This document shows positions 32,461-38,407 of a DNA stretch of 38,407 bases, piece after piece. Made by a program: the position numbers and the translations under genes. The notes under the pieces were generated by a model, which was not told the origin of the DNA, did not search any database, and saw only the letters and a program-made list of their open reading frames with translations. Source of the stretch: Myxococcota bacterium. GTDB taxonomy: Bacteria > Myxococcota_A > Bradymonadia > UBA7976 > UBA1532. The stretch's first letter is position 1. Each line of letters begins with the position of its first letter. The stretch is taken from the NCBI GenBank assembly GCA_023150895.1, contig JAKLJY010000080.1:1-38407 (forward strand), given 5' to 3'.

Positions 32461-33909
32461 GTGGCGGGGTCCGCGTTGATCACGCTTGCCGCGCTCGAGG
32501 CAGACCTGCTCGAGGTGTCCGGCGGCGGGGCCGAGGTGCTCCTGCGCCCCCGCGGCGCGCCCTGGACGATCCCGGCGCTGTTTCAGCGGGCGCGTGCGCT
32601 CGCCCCGCCCATGCCGGCGACCCCCGGGCGCCCGGTGCTCCGGGCCGTGGCTCATGCCGACGCGGGCGATCAGCTCGCGGCCACGCTGGCCGTCTGGCAG
32701 GGGAGCGATGCCGTGCTGCCCCTCGATGCCACCCTGCCCGTCGATCAGCTCGTCGCGCGCGCCACGGCCCTCGGGGCGGCGACCCTGATGGGCACCGCGG
32801 GGACGTTCGTCCTGCCTTCCGATGGCCACGTCGACGCGACGGGGCACGCGCTCGCCCTGCCGCGCGCCGCCCGCCAGGCCGACACCTCGCTGGTGTGGTA
32901 CCCGACGACCGCCGTGACCGCCCTGCTCGCCCGGGCCCGAGCGGCGCATCCGGCCCCCCTGCGCCTTGGGGTCGTGCGTCCCCCTCGCAGTGCCGGTCCG
33001 CTCGTGTTCGACGTGCTCGCGCCCCTGCTCGCCGGCGGCGCGGTGATCCTCGTCGGCGAGCTCGCCTGGCCGTCGGCGCAGCTCGACCTGCTCGGCGCAG
33101 GGGGTGCGGACGCGCTCGTCGCATACCCGGAAGCCCTCCACGCGATTGCGACCGCAGCCCTCGATCGCACGGCCGCCGACCGACCCGAGCTGCGGCGCAT
33201 CACCTGTACGGACGCCCCGCTCACCGCTGCGCTCGCCGCGCTGCTCCGAGGTGCGTTTCCGGAGGCCGTCCTCCAGAGTCGCTACGGCGTCGCGTCGCTC
33301 GCTCCCGGCCTGGCGACGGCGGAGGCAGACCCCGGTGGCGAGGGCTGCCCGACGGCGTTCTCCCCGGCGGTCGGCCTCGACGTCCATGTCTTCGACGACG
33401 ACGGACGACCGTGTCCGCCGGGGTGCGCCGGCGCTCTCTGCGTCCGCGGCGACGGGCTCGCGGTTGCGGCGCCGACGGCGAGCGGCTGGCAACCGACGGG
33501 GGACCGCGGCGTCCTCGACCCCGACGGGCGGTTCCGGCTCCTCGGCCGCACCGACGATCAGGTCCAGATCGCGGGCGTCGCGGTCCACACCGAGCGCGTC
33601 GCCGCCCAGTTGCGGCGTGGCCCCGGGGTCGACCAGGCCGAGGTGAGCCCCGTTCGGGACGCCTGGGGCGCCGTCCGCCTCGTTGCATTCGTCACGTCGT
33701 CGGTGTCCCCCGCCGCCCTGAACGCCGAGCTCGGCCGATATGCTCGCGGCGCGCTCGACCCGGCCGAACGCCCGGCCCGCGTCGTGGTCGTGCAGGAACT
33801 CCCGCGGGACGCGCTCGGCCGGCCGGATCGGGCGGCGCTGGCGACGCTGGCGGCGCGGGCCCTTGCGGCGGACCCCGGGCACGGAGCGGGCGCCGTGAAG
33901 GCCGATTGA
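32461..33909 (+). CDS. Degenerate adenylate-forming (ANL) enzyme
   Basis: This frame of 482 codons starts with GTG at 32461; TTG at 32476 is an alternative. The C-terminal half keeps ANL-superfamily features: WQPTGDRG (343-350, ribose-binding Asp348), GRTDDQVQIAGVAV (362-375, hinge region), and the small C-terminal domain. Key catalytic parts are missing. The P-loop (usually TSGTTGxPK) is replaced by VWYPTTAVTALL, the YGxTE motif by YGVASLA, and the final NGK lysine by Arg (GRPDR, 453-457). It may be a pseudoenzyme or a binding subunit, or may act in an unusual way. It is divergent from the ATP-grasp fusion. The frame is intact, so it is not a broken gene. Confidence 0.72.
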   Translation: MAGSALITLAALEADLLEVSGGGAEVLLRPRGAPWTIPALFQRARALAPPMPATPGRPVLRAVAHADAGDQLAATLAVWQGSDAVLPLDATLPVDQLVARATALGAATLMGTAGTFVLPSDGHVDATGHALALPRAARQADTSLVWYPTTAVTALLARARAAHPAPLRLGVVRPPRSAGPLVFDVLAPLLAGGAVILVGELAWPSAQLDLLGAGGADALVAYPEALHAIATAALDRTAADRPELRRITCTDAPLTAALAALLRGAFPEAVLQSRYGVASLAPGLATAEADPGGEGCPTAFSPAVGLDVHVFDDDGRPCPPGCAGALCVRGDGLAVAAPTASGWQPTGDRGVLDPDGRFRLLGRTDDQVQIAGVAVHTERVAAQLRRGPGVDQAEVSPVRDAWGAVRLVAFVTSSVSPAALNAELGRYARGALDPAERPARVVVVQELPRDALGRPDRAALATLAARALAADPGHGAGAVKAD

Positions 33910-33940
33910 CGCGCCCACGGGGGCCTGTTATGGGGGGTCG

Positions 33941-35875
33941 ATGTCGGCGGCAATCCCATGGTTGGTCGAAGTGCTGGTGGCGACCACGTCCGGTCGCAGC
34001 GCCGTCGCCTGTGCCCGTTCGTTTGCAGAGGCCGTCGTGCGCGCCGGGGCGGCCCGTCGCGTTCGGGTCCTCGAACGGGCAGACGAGGCGCCCGCCCCTC
34101 CCCTCGCCGAAGCCCCTTCGAACGCACCGGCATCGCAAGAACCAACCTACGAAGATGTCATCGAGGTCGTTCTTCGCCCAGGCGAGCATCTCCGTCTCGA
34201 GTTCGCTTTCGACGCCGCGCCGGCCGTCGAGGTGCGCGACGCCCTCGAGCAGGCCGGGCGGGCGCTCGCGAATGTGATCGATCACTTCGCGCCGGGCGAC
34301 GGGGCGGTCGACGCGCCGTGGGGCGGTGCGCGATTCCTCGAGTCCGTGATCGAAAACATCCCGGACATGATCTTCGTGAAGGACGCGGCGGAGCTGCGGT
34401 TCGTGCGGTTCAACGCCGCCGGTGAGCGCCTCCTGGGCTGGCCCCGTGAGCGTCTGCTCGGCAAGAATGATCACGACTTCTTCCCGCCGGACGAAGCGGC
34501 GTTCTTCACCGCCAAGGACCGCGAGGTGCTGGCGTCGCGGAATCTCGTCGAGATCGCCGAGGAACCCATCCACACGGCGTCGGGGACGCGGTTTCTCCAC
34601 ACCAAGAAGATTCCGATCGTCGACGCGACGGGCATCCCGGCCTTTCTGCTCGGCATCTCCGAGGACATCACCGAAAAGAAGCTCGCGCGCGAGGCGCTGC
34701 GTGCGCAGGAAGAGCGTTTTCGCAATCTGTTCCGCAGCGCGCCCGTATCACTCTGGGAGCTCGATGCTTCGGCGTGTCTGCCCGATCTGGAGGTCCTGCG
34801 CCACTCGGCGGCGAGCCTGACCGTCCGGATCCGGCGCATCTTCGAATCGCTGGTGACGCTCTCCATCAACGACGAGACGCTCGCGCTCTTCGGCGCACCG
34901 AACGCGGAGACCGTGCAAGCCCGCCTGCCCGAACTGCTCGGCATGGGCCGTCACGGCGGCAGCCTCGTCGAGGCGCTCGTCGAGCTCACCTGCGGCACCG
35001 AGACGGTCGAGCGCGAGATCTCGGGGCAGCGCCTCGATGGTCGGCCGCTGCACCTGCTCATGCGCCTGACGGTGCCGCCGGGCGCGAATGCGGACCTGCG
35101 GTATGTGCTGCTGAGCCTGACGGACGTCAGCGCCCTGAAGGACGCCGAGGCAGCGCTCACGCAAGCGGCCGAGGAACTCCGCCGTTCCAACGCCGAGCTG
35201 CAGCAGTTCGCCTATGTCGCCTCCCACGACCTGCAGGAGCCGCTCCGCGTCATCACCGGCTTCTCGGACCTGCTGCGCAAGTCGCTCGGCGGGCAGCTCA
35301 CGGGTGAGTCGGCCGAGTTTCTGGAGTTCATCGTCGACGCCGCCGCGCGCATGCAGCGGCTCATTCGCGACCTCCTCGCGTATGCCCGCGTCGGCACCGC
35401 GCAGCGACGTCGCGAGCTCGTCGGTCTCTCGGGCCCGTTGGGCGACGCCCTCGCCAATCTGCGCCTCCTCCTCGAGGAGACGGGCGCGCAGGTGATCGTG
35501 CGACCCGAGCCCTTGCCCGCCGCTCCGGTCGATCCCCTGCAGTTGACGCAGGTCTTCCAGAACCTCATCGGCAACGCCCTCAAGTTTCGCTCGACCGCCG
35601 CGCCGCGCATCGAAATCGACGCGACCGCGACCCCGGCCAGCGTCCTGATCGTGTGTCGTGACAACGGCATCGGCTTCGACCCGCAGTACCGCGAGCGCAT
35701 CTTCGAGGTCTTTCAGCGCCTGCACGGCCCCGGTCGGTACCCCGGCACCGGCATCGGCCTCGCGCTCTGCCGAAAGATCATCGAGCAGCACGGCGGCAGC
35801 ATCAGCGCCGACGCGACGCCCGGACACGGCGCGGTTTTCCAGTTCAACCTGCCCGGCTCAGAGGGGCCACGATGA
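33941..35875 (+). CDS. PAS sensor histidine kinase (phytochrome-type kinase core)
   Basis: The 644-residue protein lacks membrane helices, so it is probably cytoplasmic. An N-terminal region of unknown fold (1-120) precedes a PAS domain (about 131-250) with ENIPDMIFVKD and FLLGISEDITEKK. A second PAS-like region spans about 255-400. The HisKA box has His429 in AYVASHDLQEPLRVITGFSDLL, and the ATPase domain has NLIGNALKFRS and GTGIGLALCRKIIEQHGG. The FQRLH and GTGIGLA pattern is that of kinases often found with Rcp1-type response regulators. It overlaps the response-regulator gene as ATGA, with which it should form a pair. The 31-base gap upstream holds no obvious promoter. Confidence 0.9.
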   Translation: MSAAIPWLVEVLVATTSGRSAVACARSFAEAVVRAGAARRVRVLERADEAPAPPLAEAPSNAPASQEPTYEDVIEVVLRPGEHLRLEFAFDAAPAVEVRDALEQAGRALANVIDHFAPGDGAVDAPWGGARFLESVIENIPDMIFVKDAAELRFVRFNAAGERLLGWPRERLLGKNDHDFFPPDEAAFFTAKDREVLASRNLVEIAEEPIHTASGTRFLHTKKIPIVDATGIPAFLLGISEDITEKKLAREALRAQEERFRNLFRSAPVSLWELDASACLPDLEVLRHSAASLTVRIRRIFESLVTLSINDETLALFGAPNAETVQARLPELLGMGRHGGSLVEALVELTCGTETVEREISGQRLDGRPLHLLMRLTVPPGANADLRYVLLSLTDVSALKDAEAALTQAAEELRRSNAELQQFAYVASHDLQEPLRVITGFSDLLRKSLGGQLTGESAEFLEFIVDAAARMQRLIRDLLAYARVGTAQRRRELVGLSGPLGDALANLRLLLEETGAQVIVRPEPLPAAPVDPLQLTQVFQNLIGNALKFRSTAAPRIEIDATATPASVLIVCRDNGIGFDPQYRERIFEVFQRLHGPGRYPGTGIGLALCRKIIEQHGGSISADATPGHGAVFQFNLPGSEGPR

Positions 35876-36318
35876 GACCGATCCACATCCTGCTCGTCGA
35901 GGACAACCCGGCCGACGTGCGGCTGATGCACGAGGCGCTGAAGAGCGGTCGGCTCTACTGCCAGCTCGTCGTCGTCGAGGATGGCGAGGCGGCGCTCGAC
36001 TACCTGCAACGGCGGCCGCCCCACCAGGACGCCCCGCGGCCGGACCTCGTGCTCCTCGACCTGAATCTACCGAAAAAGAATGGGATGGAGGTGCTCTCGA
36101 TCGTCAAGTCGGACGCGGGATTGCGCACCATTCCGGTCGTCGTGCTGACGACGTCCGACCGTGACGAAGACGTCGTGAAGAGCTATGCTCTGCACGCGAA
36201 TTGTTACATTCGCAAACCGCCGCGCCTCGAGGACTTCATGCGTGTGGTCCAGACCATCGACGACTTCTGGCTGACCATCGTGCGGTTGCCGCCCAAGGGA
36301 CCGCCGCCCGGCAAGTGA
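35872..36318 (+). CDS. Single-domain response regulator (Rcp1-like)
   Basis: This 148-residue receiver domain has the acidic pair VEDNPAD near residues 9-15, phospho-acceptor Asp63 (LVLLDLNLPKKNG), VLTTSDRDED with the conserved Thr, and the Lys in CYIRKPPRL. The RPDLVLLDLNLPKKNG stretch matches Rcp1/CheY-like regulators used by phytochrome-type kinases. It has no output domain, so it probably passes the phosphate on or docks a protein. It overlaps the kinase gene by four bases. Confidence 0.94.
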   Translation: MRPIHILLVEDNPADVRLMHEALKSGRLYCQLVVVEDGEAALDYLQRRPPHQDAPRPDLVLLDLNLPKKNGMEVLSIVKSDAGLRTIPVVVLTTSDRDEDVVKSYALHANCYIRKPPRLEDFMRVVQTIDDFWLTIVRLPPKGPPPGK

Positions 36319-36327
36319 GGGCCGAAC

Positions 36328-37491
36328 ATGAGGGTCCTGCTCGTCGAAGACAACCCCGCCGATGCCCACCTCGTGCAGAGCCTGCTCCGCGAGGCTGGCG
36401 GCGTCGAGGTGCGCACCGTGCCGACGCTGGCGGCCGGGCTCGAGCGTCTCGCCGGCGGCGACGTCGACGTCGTATTGCTCGACCTGAACCTGCCAGACGC
36501 GCGCGGTCTCGCCACCCTGTCGCGCCTGCTCGACGTGCGTGACGATGTCGCCGTCGTGGTGCTCAGCGGGCACGACGACGAGCAACTGGCCTATCGCGCG
36601 CTGCAGGCCGGCGCGCAGGACTACCTCGTCAAGGGGACGCAGGACCCCACCCTGCTCCGGCGCGTCCTGCGCTATGCGACGGAGCGGAAGCGCCTCGAAA
36701 CGCAGCTTCGTCTGCTCAACGTCGAGCTCGAGGCCCGGGTCGAGCGCCGCACGCGCGAGCTTGCGCAGGCCAACCGCGAGCTCGAGTCCTTCGCCTACTC
36801 GGTCTCGCACGACCTGCAGGCGCCCCTGCGGACGATCGGCGGGTTCGCGGAGATTCTGGCGACGGACTACGGCGAGCGACTCGACGACGAAGCGCGCGAG
36901 TATCTGAATCGCATGCGGGACGCCGGCCGACACATGGGCGAACTCCTCGACGCCCTGCTCGAGCTCTCCCGCGTCTCACGCTTCGTCCTCAAGCCCGTGC
37001 CCGTCGACCTCGCCGACCTCGCGCGCGCCGTCTTTGCGGACATTGCGCGGGCCTCGCCGGAACGCCGGACGACGCTGGAGATTCAGGGCTCGCTGGGCGT
37101 TCAGGGCGATCCGCGCATGCTCGAGATCGCCCTGCGCAACTTGCTCAACAACGCCTTCAAGTTCACACGGGGCCGGCAGCCGGGACAGATTCGACTGACG
37201 GCATCACTGCAGAGCGGTGAACGCTGCTTCGAGATCGCCGACGACGGCGTCGGCTTCGACCCCCGGTTCGCCCATCGCCTGTTCGAGCCCTTCCAGCGCC
37301 TGCACCGCGCCGACGAGTTCGAAGGCACCGGCATCGGCCTCGCCACCGTGCAGCGCATCGTGCAACGCCACGGCGGCCGCATCTGGGCCGACGGCATGCC
37401 CGGGCGCGGCGCGAGCTTCCGGTTCACCCTGCCGGACGTCCTGCCCACCCCCCTGCCCGAGCTGCCGTCCGGGGCAGGCCGCCTGACCTGA
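36328..37491 (+). CDS. Receiver-histidine kinase hybrid
   Basis: The 387-residue protein has a receiver domain at the N-terminus with phospho-acceptor Asp52 (VVLLDLNLPDARG). A coiled coil (about 118-150) links it to a HisKA box with His161 (FAYSVSHDLQAPLRTIGGF) and a HATPase domain (NLLNNAFKFTRG, GTGIGLATVQRIVQRHGG). It starts nine bases after the single-domain regulator. The receiver-first layout suggests that phosphorylation of the receiver gates the kinase. With the two genes upstream it could form a phosphorelay, whose final target is not in the window. Confidence 0.92.
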   Translation: MRVLLVEDNPADAHLVQSLLREAGGVEVRTVPTLAAGLERLAGGDVDVVLLDLNLPDARGLATLSRLLDVRDDVAVVVLSGHDDEQLAYRALQAGAQDYLVKGTQDPTLLRRVLRYATERKRLETQLRLLNVELEARVERRTRELAQANRELESFAYSVSHDLQAPLRTIGGFAEILATDYGERLDDEAREYLNRMRDAGRHMGELLDALLELSRVSRFVLKPVPVDLADLARAVFADIARASPERRTTLEIQGSLGVQGDPRMLEIALRNLLNNAFKFTRGRQPGQIRLTASLQSGERCFEIADDGVGFDPRFAHRLFEPFQRLHRADEFEGTGIGLATVQRIVQRHGGRIWADGMPGRGASFRFTLPDVLPTPLPELPSGAGRLT

Positions 37492-37515
37492 CGTCACGCG
37501 CGCGGGGTCTGCGCC

Positions 37516-37992
37516 TCAGCGGGCCTTTTCGTAGGTGCCCATGAGCACCGCCGACTCGATCACATGCCCGCGCATCGCCTGATCGAGCTCGGTGCGCGAG
37601 ACCCCTTCGGTCACGGACAACGGCGAGTCGAGCGCGAACAGCCGGAAAAAGTAGCGATGACGCCCCACGGGCGGACACGGCCCGCCGTACCCCGTGCGCT
37701 TCCAGTCGTTGCGACCCGAGACCGTGCCGCGGGGCAGCTCCGTCGGCGACACCCCGCCGGGCAACCCCTTGCACGTCGGCGGCAGGTTGGCCAGCAGCCA
37801 GTGGACCCAGACCACCTTCGGCGCCGCGGGATCGGGCGCGTCGGGATCGTCGACCACCAGCGCAAGCGCCCGCGTGCCCGTCGGAACGCCCCGCCACTCC
37901 AGCGGTGGCGAACGGTCGCCCCCCTGACAGGTGTACGCCGCCGGAATGGCCCCCTCGTGGACGAAGGCGGGCGAGACGAGCACCAGGGCCAT
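37516..37992 (-). CDS. PEBP / YbhB-YbcL family protein
   Basis: The 158-residue protein is of the phosphatidylethanolamine-binding / Raf kinase inhibitor-like family. It has VVDDPDAPDP, KVVWVHWLLANLP, the RTGYGGPCPPVGRHRYFFRLFALD ligand-pocket region (CxxP and HRY), and a normal length. The bacterial function is not well defined. The gene starts one base after the upstream gene on the same strand, so the two are probably co-transcribed. Confidence 0.93.
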   Translation of the reverse strand: MALVLVSPAFVHEGAIPAAYTCQGGDRSPPLEWRGVPTGTRALALVVDDPDAPDPAAPKVVWVHWLLANLPPTCKGLPGGVSPTELPRGTVSGRNDWKRTGYGGPCPPVGRHRYFFRLFALDSPLSVTEGVSRTELDQAMRGHVIESAVLMGTYEKAR

Positions 37993-37993
37993 G

Positions 37994-38407
37994 TCAGAAC
38001 CTCAGCGTATTGGCGGGCTCGATGGGGGGCTCGGGCACCTGACCCGGGGCCTGCTGACGCGGCACGCCATCGGACCAATCCCCGGCGGACGTCGCCGACG
38101 TGCCCCGCGTACCCGTCGCGGCAAACCCGGCGCCCGAGGCACCGGCCGGCGCCGGCGCGGGGCTCGGCGGCGCGCCACCGTCCCCCATCGCGGCGGCGAA
38201 GCTTTCGGGCGAATCGTGCGCCGTGACCTGCCCCATCGGCGTCCCCTGACTCAGCGCCTCGCGGACCCCGGCGGGCGGACTGCCCGCGGCCGGCGGCGCG
38301 CCCGCCCCGGCGCTCGCGCTCGCCACGAAGGCGGCGTCCAGCGGACTCGCTCCGGCCGGCATCGCCGGGGGCGCGGGGAGAAACGGCGTCAGCGGGTGGC
38401 CACCGGC
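37994..38407 (-). CDS. C-terminal part of a Pro/Ala/Gly-rich protein (runs off window)
   Basis: The frame is open from the right edge to the TGA at 37994-37996. An ATG at 38362 would give 122 residues, but the frame continues upstream without a stop, so the real start may lie outside. The sequence is low-complexity, rich in Ala, Pro and Gly (for example PAPAPAGASGAGFAATG), and ends EPANTLRF. Its one-base spacing to the YbhB gene supports a real gene. No function can be read. It could be a disordered linker or surface protein, or a spurious frame in GC-rich DNA. Confidence 0.5.
   Translation of the reverse strand, partial: AGGHPLTPFLPAPPAMPAGASPLDAAFVASASAGAGAPPAAGSPPAGVREALSQGTPMGQVTAHDSPESFAAAMGDGGAPPSPAPAPAGASGAGFAATGTRGTSATSAGDWSDGVPRQQAPGQVPEPPIEPANTLRF

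Noticed and set aside
33906-33931. TTGACG with a TGTTAT element before the kinase gene
   Set aside because: The -35 overlaps the previous stop codon, the spacing is only 15 bases, and the site lies almost on the start codon.

Overview
This GC-rich window (about 70% GC by eye) carries densely packed genes, many overlapping by 1-28 bases. The order pilB-pilT-pilC-pilS-pilR-pilA, a sigma54-type pilin promoter, and ABC-transporter genes resembling Myxococcus pilH/pilI downstream of pilA point to Myxococcota or a closely related deltaproteobacterial lineage. This is inferred from gene order and protein character. No rRNA, tRNA or CRISPR was seen.

Layout. Bases 1-388 (minus) hold the start of a zinc-ribbon protein that looks like an ISKra4-type transposase, behind a stem-loop that abuts its ribosome binding site. 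Bases 578-11143 are the type IV pilus block: promoter, pilB, pilT, a GT-C/TPR membrane protein, pilC, pilS, pilR with a terminator overlapping its stop codon, a sigma54 promoter, two tandem pilins and a strong terminator. Bases 11155-14685 hold a TPR protein and a sugar module (epimerase, GT2, flippase-like protein). Bases 14838-20869 form one apparent operon: ABC ATPase, ABC permease, a 216-residue membrane protein, a FadL-like outer-membrane protein, an EF-hand lipoprotein and a rhomboid protease. Bases 20900-23155 are housekeeping-like: yqeY, an RpoH-like sigma factor, bolA and a CGFS glutaredoxin. Bases 23186-27195 hold a hypothetical protein and a 988-residue protein with 45-residue TPR-like repeats. 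Bases 27203-33909 are a second surface-glycan block. On the minus strand it encodes an acetyltransferase/ATP-grasp fusion, a methyltransferase/GT2 fusion and a DUF2723-like GT-C protein. On the plus strand a degenerate adenylate-forming enzyme diverges from these across a short spacer with a perfect palindrome. Bases 33941-37491 are a histidine kinase, a single-domain response regulator and a receiver-kinase hybrid. The right edge has a PEBP/YbhB protein and the end of a Pro/Ala-rich protein.

How the genes may work together. PilB and PilT power pilus extension and retraction on the PilC platform. PilS/PilR should activate the sigma54 promoter in front of the two pilins. The pilus block is incomplete: pilM, N, O, P, Q and D are not in the window. 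Three sets of glycan genes lie around the pilus genes, one of them inside the operon, so pilin or surface glycosylation is a reasonable hypothesis. The ABC-to-rhomboid operon has parts for the inner membrane, periplasm and outer membrane and is the best candidate here for an undescribed envelope system. The divergent ATP-grasp/degenerate-ligase locus is the second.
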